Shown: positions 36,499 through 46,571, numbered from the stretch's first letter. The stretch: 64,000 nt of DNA from Microbacterium limosum (GCF_036324365.1 NZ_CP137080.1:1860001-1924000), one strand, 5' to 3'. Numbers and translations: made by a program. Notes: a model not told the origin generated them from the sequence alone.

Positions 36499-36959
36499 TG
36501 ACCACCGCCGACGCGCTCGCCGCGCCCCGCTCCCCCCGCCCCGCCGCCCCACGCCGCCGCGGCGTCAACCTCGAGAAGTGGGGCTGGATCTACATGCGCG
36601 CCTCCGGCGTCGTGCTGATCGTGCTGATCTTCGGACACCTCTTCGTGAACCTCATGCTCGGCGAGGGCATCAGCGGCATCGACTTCGGCTTCGTGGCCGG
36701 AAAGCTCGCCAACCCGTTCTGGCAGTGGTGGGACGTGCTGATGCTCTGGCTCGCCCTCATCCACGGCGCCAACGGCATGCGGACGATCACGAACGACTAC
36801 GTCACCAACCCGACCGCGCGGAAGGTCCTCGTCTGGGCGATCGCACTTTCGGCGGCGTTCCTCATCATCCTCGGCACGCTGGTCGTCTTCACCTTCGACC
36901 CCTGCATCGGCGTGACCCCCGACAGCATCCTGTGGGAGCAGTGCCGGGCCGCAGCCTGA
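36498..36959 (+). CDS. sdhD: Succinate dehydrogenase hydrophobic membrane anchor
   Basis: 153-residue anchor with an Arg/Pro-rich cytoplasmic tail and three membrane segments. [15 protein letters not shown] contributes a candidate haem His, and [15 protein letters not shown] is the conserved quinone-side motif of SdhD. Short of sdhA by 40 bp. Gene order sdhC-D-A-B is the standard actinobacterial one. Confidence 0.92.
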   Translation: MTTADALAAPRSPRPAAPRRRGVNLEKWGWIYMRASGVVLIVLIFGHLFVNLMLGEGISGIDFGFVAGKLANPFWQWWDVLMLWLALIHGANGMRTITNDYVTNPTARKVLVWAIALSAAFLIILGTLVVFTFDPCIGVTPDSILWEQCRAAA

Positions 36960-36999
36960 CACCGACCGCCCGACGATCAACGAAGAGGCAATCAAGACC

Positions 37000-38826
37000 G
37001 TGACGACCCCAGCCCCGACCGGGACCGCGCCGACCGGCGTGCACCACCACCAGTTCGACATCGTCATCGTCGGCGCCGGCGGCGCCGGCATGCGCGCCGC
37101 GATCGAGGCGGGCCCGCACGCGAAGACCGCGGTGATCTCCAAGCTGTACCCCACGCGCTCCCACACCGGCGCAGCGCAGGGCGGAATGGCGGCGGCCCTG
37201 GCGAACGTCGAAGAGGACTCGTGGGAGTGGCACACCTTCGACACCGTCAAGGGCGGCGACTACCTCGTCGACCAGGACGCGGCCGAGATCCTCGCGAAGG
37301 AGGCCATCGACGCGGTCATCGACCTCGAGAACATGGGCCTGCCCTTCAACCGCACCCCCGAAGGCAAGATCGACCAGCGCCGCTTCGGCGGCCACACCGC
37401 CGACCACGGGAAGTCGCCCGTGCGCCGCGCATGCTACGCCGCCGACCGCACCGGCCACATGATCCTGCAGACGCTGTTCCAGAACTGCGTCAAGCTCGGC
37501 ATCAACTTCTTCAACGAGTTCTACGTCCTCGACCTCATCACGACGAAGGATGCCGCGGGCAAGACGCAGGTCGCCGGCGTCGTCGCCTACGATCTCGCGT
37601 CCGGCGAGCTGCACGTCTTCCACGCCAAGGCCGTGATCTTCGCCACGGGCGGCTTCGGCAAGATCTACAAGACGACCTCGAACGCCCATACGCTCACCGG
37701 CGACGGCGTCGGCATCGTGTGGCGCAAGGGCCTGCCGCTCGAGGACATGGAGTTCTTCCAGTTCCACCCCACCGGGCTCGCGGGCCTCGGCATCCTGCTC
37801 ACCGAGGGCGCCCGCGGCGAGGGCGCGATCCTGCGCAACGTCTCGGGCGAGCGCTTCATGGAGCGTTACGCCCCCACCATCAAGGACCTCGCGCCCCGCG
37901 ACATCGTCAGCCGATGCATGCAGCAGGAGGTCGCCGAAGGCCGCGGCGCCGGCCCGCACCGCGACTACGTGCTGCTGGACTGCACGCACCTGGGCGCCGA
38001 GGTGCTCGAGACGAAGCTCCCCGACATCACGGAGTTCGCCCGCACCTACCTGGGGGTCGACCCCGTCGTCGAGCCCGTTCCCGTCATGCCCACCGCGCAC
38101 TACGCGATGGGCGGCATCCCCACCAACGTCGCCGCCGAGGTGCTCGCCGACAACGAGACCGTCGTCCCGGGGCTCTACGCCGCCGGCGAGTGCGCGTGCG
38201 TGTCGGTGCACGGATCGAACCGCCTCGGCACCAACTCGCTGCTCGACATCAACGTCTTCGGCAAGCGCGCCGGCCGCAACGCGGTCGAATACGTCAAGAC
38301 GGCCGACTTCGTGCCGCTGCCCGAGAACCCCGCGGGCGCCGTGCACGACATGATCGAGGGCCTGCGCGCCGGCACCGGCACCGAGCGCATCGCCGTGCTG
38401 CGCAAGAAGCTGCAGGACGAGATGGACAAGGGCGCCCAGGTGTTCCGCACCGAGGAGTCGCTCACGCACGTGCTCGGCGTCATCGAGGAGCTGCGCGAGC
38501 GCTACCGGAACATCCACGTCGACGACAAGGGCAAGCGGTTCAACACCGACCTGCTCGAGGCCGTCGAGCTCGGCTTCCTCCTCGACATCGCCGAGGTCGT
38601 CGTCGTCACCGCCCGCAACCGCAAGGAGAGCCGCGGCGGACACATGCGCGACGACTTCCCGGGGCGCGACGACGAGGCCTACATGAAGCACACGATGGCC
38701 TACCTGAGCGGCGACCCGAACTCGTCGACGGCGGACGACCACATCCGGCTCGACTGGAAGCCCGTCGTCTTCACGAAGAACGAAGCCGGCGAGTTGCGTT
38801 ACCCGCCGTTGGAGAGGAAGTACTGA
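37000..38826 (+). CDS. sdhA: Succinate dehydrogenase flavoprotein subunit
   Basis: 608-residue FAD subunit oxidising succinate to fumarate. Rossmann motif [14 protein letters not shown] (about 16-29), covalent-FAD His in [14 protein letters not shown], catalytic HPTGL and HTADHGKS regions, and [14 protein letters not shown]. The start is a GTG at 37000. It abuts sdhB with a one-base overlap (TGATG). Confidence 0.96.
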   Translation: MTTPAPTGTAPTGVHHHQFDIVIVGAGGAGMRAAIEAGPHAKTAVISKLYPTRSHTGAAQGGMAAALANVEEDSWEWHTFDTVKGGDYLVDQDAAEILAKEAIDAVIDLENMGLPFNRTPEGKIDQRRFGGHTADHGKSPVRRACYAADRTGHMILQTLFQNCVKLGINFFNEFYVLDLITTKDAAGKTQVAGVVAYDLASGELHVFHAKAVIFATGGFGKIYKTTSNAHTLTGDGVGIVWRKGLPLEDMEFFQFHPTGLAGLGILLTEGARGEGAILRNVSGERFMERYAPTIKDLAPRDIVSRCMQQEVAEGRGAGPHRDYVLLDCTHLGAEVLETKLPDITEFARTYLGVDPVVEPVPVMPTAHYAMGGIPTNVAAEVLADNETVVPGLYAAGECACVSVHGSNRLGTNSLLDINVFGKRAGRNAVEYVKTADFVPLPENPAGAVHDMIEGLRAGTGTERIAVLRKKLQDEMDKGAQVFRTEESLTHVLGVIEELRERYRNIHVDDKGKRFNTDLLEAVELGFLLDIAEVVVVTARNRKESRGGHMRDDFPGRDDEAYMKHTMAYLSGDPNSSTADDHIRLDWKPVVFTKNEAGELRYPPLERKY

Positions 38827-39602
38827 TGTCCCAGGCGATCGTCGACTCCGCTGAGGCACCGGCCGAGCCCGAGGTCACGGCCGACACCGGCATCCAGTCG
38901 TTCCTCGTCACCTTCATCGTGCGCCGCTTCGACCCCGAGGTCGACGAGGAGCCGCGCTGGGTCGACTACGACGTCGAGATGTACTCCACCGATCGTGTGC
39001 TCGACGCGCTGCACAAGATCAAGTGGGAGGTCGACGGGTCGCTGTCGTTCCGCCGGTCGTGCGCCCACGGTATCTGCGGGTCCGACGCGATGCGCATCAA
39101 CGGCCGCAACCGCCTGGCGTGCAAGACGCTCATCAAGGACCTCGACATCTCGCGGCCCATCTATGTCGAGGCGATCAAGGGCCTGCCGCTGGAGAAGGAC
39201 CTGATCGTCGACATGGAGCCGTTCTTCGCCTCCTACCGCGAGGTGCAGCCGTTCCTCATCTCCAACTCCGCGCCGGAGCCCGGCAAGGAGCGCGTGCAGT
39301 CGATCGCCAACCGCGAGATCTTCGACGACACCACCAAGTGCATCCTGTGCGCCGCGTGCACGTCCTCGTGCCCCGTGTTCTGGACCGACGGGCAGTACTT
39401 CGGCCCGGCGGCGATCGTCAACGCGCACCGGTTCATCTTCGACTCGCGCGACGACGCGGGCGACGTTCGTCTCGACATCCTCAACGACAAGGAGGGCGTG
39501 TGGCGCTGCCGCACGACCTTCAACTGCTCCGAGGCGTGCCCCCGCGGCATCCAGGTGACCAAGGCGATCGCCGAGGTCAAGCAGGCGGTCCTGCGCGGCT
39601 GA
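38826..39602 (+). CDS. sdhB: Succinate dehydrogenase iron-sulfur subunit
   Basis: 258-residue iron-sulfur protein. The [2Fe-2S] ligands lie in CAHGICGSDAM plus RLACKTL. The [4Fe-4S]/[3Fe-4S] ligands lie in CILCAACTSSCP and CRTTFNCSEACPRG. The N-terminus has an acidic extension of about 25 residues. It carries electrons from SdhA to the membrane anchors. The stop overlaps the next gene by one base. Confidence 0.96.
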   Translation: MSQAIVDSAEAPAEPEVTADTGIQSFLVTFIVRRFDPEVDEEPRWVDYDVEMYSTDRVLDALHKIKWEVDGSLSFRRSCAHGICGSDAMRINGRNRLACKTLIKDLDISRPIYVEAIKGLPLEKDLIVDMEPFFASYREVQPFLISNSAPEPGKERVQSIANREIFDDTTKCILCAACTSSCPVFWTDGQYFGPAAIVNAHRFIFDSRDDAGDVRLDILNDKEGVWRCRTTFNCSEACPRGIQVTKAIAEVKQAVLRG

Positions 39603-40360
39603 TGCCCGCCCACCCGCACGATGGCCCGCCCCTTCCGGGACGGGCCGTCGTGGGTCAGGTCTGGAGCGACCTGGTGTTCCTCCACTGGCGTGCGGACCCC
39701 GAGCGCGTCGCGCCCATGATGCCGGCGGGCGTGCGCCCCGACGTCATCGACGGGGCCACGTGGGTGGGGCTCATCGGCTTCACCCTCGCCGACCACCGGT
39801 TCCTGCCGCTGCCCGCGGTGCCCGTCTGGGGCACCTTCGTCGAGATCAACGTGCGCCTGTACTCGATCGATGCCGCGGGGCGCCGCGGCGTGGTGTTCCG
39901 ATCGCTCGACGCGTCGCGGCTCGTGTCGGTCCTGGCTGCACGAGCCCTGTTCGGGCTGCCGTACGTGTGGTCGCGCACGCGTCTGCAGCGCACGGAGAGC
40001 GCGTGGGAGTTCACCGCGACACGGCACCGGAGCGGAGCCCGGACGGCCTTCCGGGTCGCCGCGACCGAGGAGCCCGACGACTCCCCCGAGGCGCGATGGC
40101 TCACCTCCCGGTGGGGCTTCCACGAGACGCGCCGCGGACGCACGATCTACGCGCGCAACACCCATCCGGCGTGGCAGCCGCTGCGGGGCAGGCTGCTGCA
40201 CCTGGAGGATTCTTTCGTCGCGGCGGCGGGGTTTCCCGGCCTCGCCGACCGGCGTCCCGATTCGGTGCTGGTCGCCCCCGCGCCGATGCCCACGCTCTTC
40301 TCCCGCCCCACGACGATGAGACGGACGGATGACGGGGGCGTCGCTAGCCTGGAGCGGTGA
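39602..40360 (+). CDS. YqjF/DUF2071 family protein
   Basis: 252 residues of the DUF2071 (YqjF-like) family. Motifs are LVFLHWRADPERVAPMMPAG near the start, WVGLIGFTLADHRF, TFVEINVRLYS, and WLTSRWGFHETRRGRTIYAR. No catalytic role is established for the family to my knowledge. It overlaps sdhB by one base (TGATG) and the YihY gene by 4 bp, so it is translated as part of the sdh transcript. Confidence 0.75.
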   Translation: MPAHPHDGPPLPGRAVVGQVWSDLVFLHWRADPERVAPMMPAGVRPDVIDGATWVGLIGFTLADHRFLPLPAVPVWGTFVEINVRLYSIDAAGRRGVVFRSLDASRLVSVLAARALFGLPYVWSRTRLQRTESAWEFTATRHRSGARTAFRVAATEEPDDSPEARWLTSRWGFHETRRGRTIYARNTHPAWQPLRGRLLHLEDSFVAAAGFPGLADRRPDSVLVAPAPMPTLFSRPTTMRRTDDGGVASLER

Positions 40361-41571
40361 CCGATCGCCCGAGCCCTGACGCGTCCGCCGAGGACGACGG
40401 GGCGACGCAGTGGCGTGCGAGGTGGGAGAGCGCGCAGGATTCGCTGCGCACGCGGCTCGAGGAGCCCGTCGAGACGGCCACCCGCATCACGCGCCGGACG
40501 CTGGCGTGGTTCCCCATCCGGGTGTGGCGGCACTTCCTGCGCCACAACGGGTTCCTCCTCGCGGCCGGCGTGAGCTATCAGGCGCTGTTCGCCATCTTCG
40601 GCGTCATCTACCTCGCCTTCGCGACCGTCGGGCTGTGGCTCGGCGCCAGTCGGACGGCGATCGAGGGCCTGATCTCGGTCATCAACGACTACATCCCGAA
40701 CCTCATCAGCGAGCAGGGTCTCGTCACGCCCGAGCAGGTCGAGGCCGTCGCGACGAACAGCGCCAGCACCCTCGGCATCACCGGCGCGATCGCACTCGTC
40801 ATCGTCGTGTGGACCGCGATCGGCTTCATCACCTTCGCCCGGCGGGCCGTGCGCGACATCTTCGGTCTCCCGTTCGACACCCGGTCCTATGTGCTCCTGA
40901 AGGCGCGGGACCTGCTCGCCGCCGTGGTCTTCGGTGTCGCCCTGCTGGTCGGTGCGGTCATCGGAAGCATCGCGACGTGGGCGCTCGGACTGCTGTTCGC
41001 GCTCTTCGGCCTCGAAGACCTCAGCGCGCTGTCGAACGTGCTCGCGCGCATCGCCTCGCTGCTGGTGTCCTTCGCGATCAACGGCGCCGCGCTGGCGGCG
41101 ATGTTCCGCTTCCTCACGGGCGCGGCCCTGCCGTGGGCGCGCATCTGGCCCGGGTCGCTCCTGGGCGGCGGGGCGATCGTCGTCCTGCAGGTGGGCGCCG
41201 GCCTGCTGCTGAGCTACACCCCCTCCAACCCCCTGCTGGCGACCTTCGCCGTGCTCATCGGGTTCCTGCTGTGGTTCCGCCTGAACAGCATCGTCATCCT
41301 CGTGGCCGGCGCGTGGATCGCCGTCGCGGCATCCGACCGCGACCTCGAGATCGCCGAGCAGACCGCGGAAGAGCGCGCCCGCGCCGAGTACGACGCCCTG
41401 CTGCTGGCCGCCGAGGTGCGGCTGCGCGAGGCGCGCGCCGCCCGCGACGCCGCGCCCTGGTACCGGTCGTGGGCCGCCGCGAGGCGGGAGGGCCGGGCGG
41501 AGGAGGAACTCGCGCGCATCCGGGAGACGCCGCCCCCGCCCGTGCGCACGGGCGGCGTCTTCGACTTCTGA
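40357..41571 (+). CDS. YihY/BrkB-family inner-membrane protein
   Basis: 404-residue membrane protein of the YihY/virulence factor BrkB family. The core (about 60-320) has six hydrophobic segments and the family motifs FLRHNGFLLAAGVSYQALFA and GGGAIVVLQVGAGLLL. The C-terminal 80 residues are charged and helical, with many Glu/Arg/Ala, probably a cytoplasmic coiled coil. The function of the family is unsettled. The GTG start overlaps the DUF2071 stop. Confidence 0.85.
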   Translation: MTDRPSPDASAEDDGATQWRARWESAQDSLRTRLEEPVETATRITRRTLAWFPIRVWRHFLRHNGFLLAAGVSYQALFAIFGVIYLAFATVGLWLGASRTAIEGLISVINDYIPNLISEQGLVTPEQVEAVATNSASTLGITGAIALVIVVWTAIGFITFARRAVRDIFGLPFDTRSYVLLKARDLLAAVVFGVALLVGAVIGSIATWALGLLFALFGLEDLSALSNVLARIASLLVSFAINGAALAAMFRFLTGAALPWARIWPGSLLGGGAIVVLQVGAGLLLSYTPSNPLLATFAVLIGFLLWFRLNSIVILVAGAWIAVAASDRDLEIAEQTAEERARAEYDALLLAAEVRLREARAARDAAPWYRSWAAARREGRAEEELARIRETPPPPVRTGGVFDF

Positions 41572-41604
41572 GGGGGTGTCGCCGGCCGCGCATAGGGTGG
41601 AATC

Positions 41605-42453
41605 ATGCCCCGCACCGTCCGCATCGCCTCCGTCAACGTCAACGGAATCCGGGCCGCGACCCGCAAGGGCATGCTCGCCTGGCTCGACGACGCCGGGGTC
41701 GAGGTCATGACGCTGCAGGAGGTGCGCGCGTCGGCCGACCACCTCGCGGCATCCCTGCCCGGATGGCACCTCGTCGGCGACGAGGCTCTCGCCAAGGGGC
41801 GCGCCGGCGTCGCCGTGGCGACCCGCGAGCCCGTCGCGCGGGTGCGCACGGAGTTCGCCGACGAGAGCCTCGACACCGCCGGCCGCTGGATCGAAGCCGA
41901 CATCGAGCTCGGGGGCGAGTCCCTCACGATCGTGAGCGCCTATGTGCACACGGGCGAGGCCGGCACGCCGCGCCAGGAGCAGAAGTGGGCCTTCCTCGAC
42001 GCCATGGAGGAGCGGATGCCGCAGCTGCGCGAATCGGCACCGCTCTCGCTCATCACGGGCGACCTCAACGTCGGCCACCGCGAGCTCGACATCCGCAACT
42101 GGCGGGGCAACGTCAAGAAGGCGGGCTTCCTCCCGCGGGAGCGCGCGTACTTCGACCGTTTCCTCGGCGCGGAGGGGGAGATCGTCAGCTGCGTCGACGG
42201 GACGTCGGGACCGGGGCTCGGGTGGGTCGACGTGGGGCGCCGATTCCACGGCGACGTCGACGGCCCGTACACGTGGTGGTCCAACCGCGGCAAGGCGTTC
42301 GACAACGACACCGGCTGGCGCATCGACTACCACCTGGCCACCCCCGAGCTGGCGAGCCGCGTGGAGGACTACCGCGTGGTCCGGGCGCCGTCGTGGGACA
42401 CCCGGTGGAGCGACCACGCGCCGGTCGTGGCCGACTATCGGATCGGCGGCTGA
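41605..42453 (+). CDS. xthA: Exodeoxyribonuclease III (AP endonuclease)
   Basis: 282-residue ExoIII-family DNA repair nuclease. The metal and catalytic motifs are in order: ASVNVNGIRAA, LQEVRAS (metal Glu), LITGDLNVGH (catalytic Asp/Asn) and TRWSDHAPVVADY (catalytic Asp-His). It nicks at abasic sites and trims 3' ends. A small gap separates it from trpS. The glycosylase gene 1.3 kb downstream acts in the same base-excision pathway. Confidence 0.93.
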   Translation: MPRTVRIASVNVNGIRAATRKGMLAWLDDAGVEVMTLQEVRASADHLAASLPGWHLVGDEALAKGRAGVAVATREPVARVRTEFADESLDTAGRWIEADIELGGESLTIVSAYVHTGEAGTPRQEQKWAFLDAMEERMPQLRESAPLSLITGDLNVGHRELDIRNWRGNVKKAGFLPRERAYFDRFLGAEGEIVSCVDGTSGPGLGWVDVGRRFHGDVDGPYTWWSNRGKAFDNDTGWRIDYHLATPELASRVEDYRVVRAPSWDTRWSDHAPVVADYRIGG

Positions 42454-42513
42454 CCCCCGCGCGACGGGGCACCGCACGGCGGCGGGGCGCGGGCGGCGCA
42501 GGGCCGGACGCCT

Positions 42514-43530
42514 ATGATCGATCGGGTGAGCAAAGCGCGCCTGTACTCCGGAATGCAGCCCTCCGCCGACTCCCTGCAGATCGGCAACTACATCGGAGCG
42601 CTCATGCAGTGGCGCGATCTGCAGGAGTCGTACGACGCGTACTTCTCGGTCGTCGACCTGCACGCGCTGACGCAGCCCAACGACCCCTCCGAGCTGCGGG
42701 AGAAGACCCGCCGCACGGCGGCGCAGTACATCGCCGCCGGGATCGAGCCCGCGAAGTCCACGCTCTACGTGCAGTCGCACGTGCCCGCGCACGCCGAGCT
42801 GGCGTGGATCCTCGGCACGCTGACGGGCTTCGGCGAGGCCGGCCGCATGACCCAGTTCAAGGACAAGTCGTCGCGCTACGGCCAGGACGCGACATCCGTG
42901 GGCCTGTTCACCTACCCCGTGCTGATGGCCGCCGACATCCTGCTCTACCAGACCGCCGTGGTCCCCGTCGGTGACGACCAGAAGCAGCACATCGAGCTGA
43001 CGCGAGACATCGCGGAGCGCTTCAACGCGCGCTACGGCGAGACGTTCCGGGTGCCGATGCCGATGATCCAGCAGGAGTCGGCGCGCATCTACGACCTGCA
43101 GAACCCCGTGGCGAAGATGTCGAAATCGGCGGAGACCGACGCGGGCGTGCTGTGGCTGCTCGACGAGCCGTCCAAGAGCGCCAAGAAGGTCATGCGCGCC
43201 GTCACCGACAGCGAGGGCAGCGTGCGGTACGACCGCGAGAACAAGCCCGGCGTGTCGAACCTGCTCGTCATCTACGCCGCCCTCACCGGTCGGCAGATCC
43301 CCTCGATCGAGGACGAATACGCCGGCCGGGGCTACGGAGACTTCAAGAAGGGCCTGGCCGACGTCGTCGTCTCGGAGTTCGAGCCCGTTCGCAACCGCGC
43401 CCTCGAGCTGCTCGACGACCCCGCGGAGCTCGACCGCGTGCTGGCCGCCAACGCCGGGCGCGCCGAGACCGTGGCGATGGAGACGCTCGGCACGGTCTAC
43501 GACCGCATGGGCCTGCTGCGCCGGCGCTGA
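42514..43530 (+). CDS. trpS: Tryptophanyl-tRNA synthetase
   Basis: 338-residue class I aminoacyl-tRNA synthetase. The N-terminal SGMQPSADSLQIGNYIGA contains the HIGH-equivalent, PVLMAADILLYQ and VGDDQKQHIELTRDIAERFN shape the tryptophan site, and the KMSKS loop is present in VAKMSKSAET. The ATG at 42514 is used; a GTG four codons later (42526) is equally plausible. Confidence 0.94.
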   Translation: MIDRVSKARLYSGMQPSADSLQIGNYIGALMQWRDLQESYDAYFSVVDLHALTQPNDPSELREKTRRTAAQYIAAGIEPAKSTLYVQSHVPAHAELAWILGTLTGFGEAGRMTQFKDKSSRYGQDATSVGLFTYPVLMAADILLYQTAVVPVGDDQKQHIELTRDIAERFNARYGETFRVPMPMIQQESARIYDLQNPVAKMSKSAETDAGVLWLLDEPSKSAKKVMRAVTDSEGSVRYDRENKPGVSNLLVIYAALTGRQIPSIEDEYAGRGYGDFKKGLADVVVSEFEPVRNRALELLDDPAELDRVLAANAGRAETVAMETLGTVYDRMGLLRRR

Positions 43531-43721
43531 GGCTCGCCACTCGGACACCCGCCCCTCCGCACCGAGCCCGCGACGCGTCGAACCGGACAACATTCCGGAA
43601 GGATCGCCGCCGAGCGGGCGGAACCGGCCCCGGGCAGGCGGCGGCGCGCACTGTCACCGGAGCGTTGTCGGCAGACCGCCCCGTCGACCCCTGGGTCGGT
43701 ACCCCGTGCCACCATGGATGC

Positions 43722-44597
43722 ATGCCCGAGATGCCGGAAGTGCAGGGCCTCGTGGACTTCCTCCGCGAGCGCGTCGTCGGCCTGCGCGTCACGACCGCGA
43801 CGGTGCTGCAGTTCGCCGCGCTGAAGACGTTCGATCCCCCGATCCGGGCGCTGGAGGGCGCGGAGATCTCCGGCGTCACCCGAGCCGGCAAGTTCATCGC
43901 GATCGGATGCCGCGGCCTGGGCGATGACGCCCTGCACCTCGTCTTCCACCTCGCCAAGGCGGGCTGGCTGCGCTGGCACGACAGCGCGCCCGCGACCCCG
44001 GTACGCCCGGGCAAGTCGCCGCTCGCCGCCCGCGTCGTCCTCTCGGACGGGTCGGGGTTCGATCTGACCGAGGCGGGCACGAAGAAGTCGCTCGCGATCT
44101 CCGTCGTCCGCTCGCTGGGGGACGTTCCGGGCATCGCCCGCCTGGGGCCCGATCCCCTCGACCCCGCCTTCACACGCGATGTCTTCGCCGCCCTCCTCTC
44201 CGGCCGGCGCACGCAGATCAAGGGAGTGCTGCGCGATCAGTCGATCGTCGCGGGGATCGGCAACGCCTACTCCGACGAGATCCTGCACGCCGCCCGGATG
44301 TCGCCGTACGCCCTCGCCGCGAATCTCGACGACGGCGAGGTCGACCGGCTCTACGGGGCGACGCAGCAGACCCTCCGCGAGGCCGTCGCGACCGCCACCG
44401 GACGTCCGCCGGCCGACCTCAAGGACGCCAAGCGGCGCGGGATGCAGGTGCATGCGCGACGCGGGCAGCCGTGCCCCGTGTGCGGCACCGAGGTGCAGTC
44501 CGTTTTCTTCGCAGACAACTCGCTCGAGTACTGCCCCACGTGTCAGACCGGCGGCAAGAAGCTCGCCGATCGCCGGCTCTCCCGCCTGCTGAAGTGA
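43722..44597 (+). CDS. Fpg/Nei-family DNA glycosylase
   Basis: 291-residue bifunctional glycosylase/AP lyase. The protein begins MPEMPEVQ, so after Met removal Pro and Glu form the catalytic N-terminus. The helix-two-turn-helix region is QSIVAGIGNAYSDEIL, and a C-terminal zinc finger has CPVCGTEV and YCPTCQTGGK. It removes oxidised bases. It is close to Fpg/MutM, but Nei specificity cannot be excluded. A gap of about 190 bp upstream has no other gene. Confidence 0.9.
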   Translation: MPEMPEVQGLVDFLRERVVGLRVTTATVLQFAALKTFDPPIRALEGAEISGVTRAGKFIAIGCRGLGDDALHLVFHLAKAGWLRWHDSAPATPVRPGKSPLAARVVLSDGSGFDLTEAGTKKSLAISVVRSLGDVPGIARLGPDPLDPAFTRDVFAALLSGRRTQIKGVLRDQSIVAGIGNAYSDEILHAARMSPYALAANLDDGEVDRLYGATQQTLREAVATATGRPPADLKDAKRRGMQVHARRGQPCPVCGTEVQSVFFADNSLEYCPTCQTGGKKLADRRLSRLLK

Positions 44598-44656
44598 CGC
44601 GGCGGGGCGGGAATGCAAAGGCGTCCCGCCCGCGTTGCTAGACTCCAGAGCATCAA

Positions 44657-44809
44657 CGTGCTCCGGGGTCGGTGAGAATCCGAACCGGCGGTGAGAGTCC
44701 GCGAGCCGAGGCACCCGTTCCGACGGGAGCCGAGGTCGATCCGGTGTAATTCCGGAACCGACGGTGATGTACGGCACCTGCCGTACGAGTCCGGATGGGA
44801 GGCAGCACG
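44657..44809 (+). promoter_or_regulatory. FMN riboswitch (RFN element)
   Basis: The leader has the RFN landmarks in order: GGGGTCGGTG near 44665, AACCGGCGGTGAGAGTCCGC (about 44684-44703), a variable stem, GGTGTAATTCCGGAACCGAC and AGTCCGGATGGGAGG. The closing P1 stem is formed by CGTGCT (44657-44662) and AGCACG (44804-44809). It lies 76 bp before ribD and should reduce expression of the riboflavin operon when FMN is plentiful. Confidence 0.95.
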
Positions 44810-44838
44810 GAGGTGTCGCGTCGACGCGTGACACCTCC
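44809..44838 (+). promoter_or_regulatory. Expression-platform hairpin of the FMN riboswitch
   Basis: GGAGGTGTC pairs with GACACCTCC (9 bp) around a self-complementary GCGTCGACGC. The 5' base of the stem is shared with the end of the aptamer P1 helix, so the two can interact. No T-run follows, so regulation may be by translation or Rho rather than an intrinsic terminator. Confidence 0.5.
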
Positions 44839-44884
44839 ACGTCGCGCACCGTCGACGGTCCCCGGAGCCAAGTAAGGACCGGAA

Positions 44885-45937
44885 GTGACCGTCAGCGACA
44901 GGGAATGGCAGGCCATGGGCCGCGCCCGCGATCTCGCGCTCCTCGGGCCGCGCGGCATCAATCCGCAGGTGGGTGCGATCGTCCTCTCGCCCACGGGAGA
45001 CGTGCTCGCCGAGGGATGGCACCGCGGCGCCGGCACCCCCCACGCCGAGGTCGACGCGCTCTCCCGGCTCGCCCCGGGCGCCGCCCGCGGCGCGACGATG
45101 GTCGTCACCCTCGAGCCGTGCAACCACACCGGGCGCACGGGTCCCTGCGCGCTCGCCCTGATCGAGGCCGGCGTCGCCCGCGTCGTGTACGCCGTCGAAG
45201 ACCCCGCCGAGGTGTCGGGCGGCGGCGCCGAGCGCCTGCGCGCCCACGGCATCGAGGTCGAGCCCGGCGTGCGCGCCGACGAGATCCGCACCATGATCGC
45301 CGGCTGGCTGGACGCCGCGCGCCGGGGCAGGCCGCACGTCAGCATCAAATGGGCGCAGAGCCTCGACGGCCGCGCCGCCGCCGCCGACGGCTCCAGCCGG
45401 TGGATCACGGGGCCCGACGCCCGGCGCGACGTGCACCGCCGCCGGGCCGACGCGGACGCCATCGTCGCGGGCATCGGCACGATCCTCGCCGACGACCCCG
45501 CCCTCACCGCTCGCGCCGAGGACGGCTCCCTCCTGCCGACCCAGCCGCTGCCGGTCGTGCTCGGGCGCCGCGGCGTGCCCGCGGATGCCGCGGTGCGGCG
45601 TCACCCGCGGGAGCTGCTGCACCTCGACGGCACCGACCTGGCCGACGCCCTCTCCCAGCTGCGCCGCCGCGGCATCCAGCGGGTCTTCGTCGAGGGCGGC
45701 CCCACCCTCGCCGCGTCGTTCGTGCGCGCGGGGCTCGCCGACGAGCTGCTGGTGTACGTCTCGCCGATCCTGCTCGGCGGCCCGCGCGTGGCCCTCGACG
45801 ACGTCGGCGTCGGCTCCATCGCCGCGGCCCGCCGCTTCGCCTTCACCGATGTCCGCCCGCTCGGTGCGGACGTGCTCTTCACCGCCGTTCCCGCGGATGC
45901 CCCAGCATCCGACCCGTCGCCCCAAGGAGGACGCTGA
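44885..45937 (+). CDS. ribD: Riboflavin biosynthesis deaminase/reductase
   Basis: 350-residue bifunctional enzyme. The N-terminal deaminase (about 1-145) has zinc motifs HAEVDAL and EPCNHTGRTGPC. The C-terminal reductase (about 150-340) has HVSIKWAQSLDGRAA and RVFVEGGPTLAASF. It performs the second and third steps from GTP to lumazine. The GTG start is preceded by AAGGA. One base separates it from ribE. Confidence 0.95.
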   Translation: MTVSDREWQAMGRARDLALLGPRGINPQVGAIVLSPTGDVLAEGWHRGAGTPHAEVDALSRLAPGAARGATMVVTLEPCNHTGRTGPCALALIEAGVARVVYAVEDPAEVSGGGAERLRAHGIEVEPGVRADEIRTMIAGWLDAARRGRPHVSIKWAQSLDGRAAAADGSSRWITGPDARRDVHRRRADADAIVAGIGTILADDPALTARAEDGSLLPTQPLPVVLGRRGVPADAAVRRHPRELLHLDGTDLADALSQLRRRGIQRVFVEGGPTLAASFVRAGLADELLVYVSPILLGGPRVALDDVGVGSIAAARRFAFTDVRPLGADVLFTAVPADAPASDPSPQGGR

Positions 45938-45938
45938 C

Positions 45939-46571
45939 ATGTTCACCGGAATCATCGAGGAGATCGGCGAGGTGACCCGCCTGGAGCCGTCGGGGGACGG
46001 CGTGCGGCTCACGCTGCGGGCCCCTCTCGCGGTGGCGGACGCGCGGCACGGCGACTCGATCGCGGTCAGCGGCGTCTGCCTCACCGTCGTCGCCCAGGAT
46101 GCGCAGACGTTCACAGCGGACGTGATGCAGCAGACGCTCGACATGTCGACGCTCGGCGCCCTGACGGCGGGCGCACCGGTGAACATCGAGCGGGCGATGC
46201 CCGTGGGCGCGCGGCTGGGCGGGCACGTCGTGCAGGGGCACATCGACGGCACCGGCGTCGTCGCCGACGTGCGGCCGGGCGACCGCTGGCAGGTGGTCCG
46301 GGTCGCGATGCCCCCGCACCTGGCGCCGCTCGTCGTCGACAAGGGCTCCATCGCGGTCGACGGAGTGTCCCTCACCGTCAGCGCCGTGAGCGACGCCGCC
46401 GAGACCGCGCCGTGGTTCGAGGTGTCCCTCATCCCCGAGACGCTCGAGGCCACGACCCTCGGCGGGCGCTCGCCGGGCGATCCGGTCAACCTGGAGACCG
46501 ACATCCTCGCGCGTCACGTCCAGCGGATGCTCGCCTTCGCCGGCGACGCCACGGAAGGAGGCTCGAGATGA
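45939..46571 (+). CDS. ribE: Riboflavin synthase alpha chain
   Basis: 210 residues with the two lumazine-binding repeats. It starts MFTGIIEEIGEV; repeat 1 has SGVCLTV and repeat 2 has DGVSLTV, and HVVQGHIDGTG links them. It dismutates lumazine to riboflavin. An AAGGAGG ribosome-binding site precedes the ATG. The stop overlaps ribBA (ATGA). Confidence 0.96.
   Translation: MFTGIIEEIGEVTRLEPSGDGVRLTLRAPLAVADARHGDSIAVSGVCLTVVAQDAQTFTADVMQQTLDMSTLGALTAGAPVNIERAMPVGARLGGHVVQGHIDGTGVVADVRPGDRWQVVRVAMPPHLAPLVVDKGSIAVDGVSLTVSAVSDAAETAPWFEVSLIPETLEATTLGGRSPGDPVNLETDILARHVQRMLAFAGDATEGGSR

Noticed and set aside
36889..38859. A long minus-strand frame opposite sdhA
   Set aside because: His/Arg/Val-rich antisense translation without any domain; SdhA on the plus strand is certain.
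40147..43593. An 1148-codon minus-strand frame opposite yihY, xthA and trpS
   Set aside because: It covers three convincing plus-strand genes and has the typical composition of antisense GC-rich frames.
43531..43721. A tRNA or small gene in the gap between trpS and the glycosylase gene
   Set aside because: No cloverleaf pattern or T-loop sequence and no ORF with a ribosome-binding site could be found.
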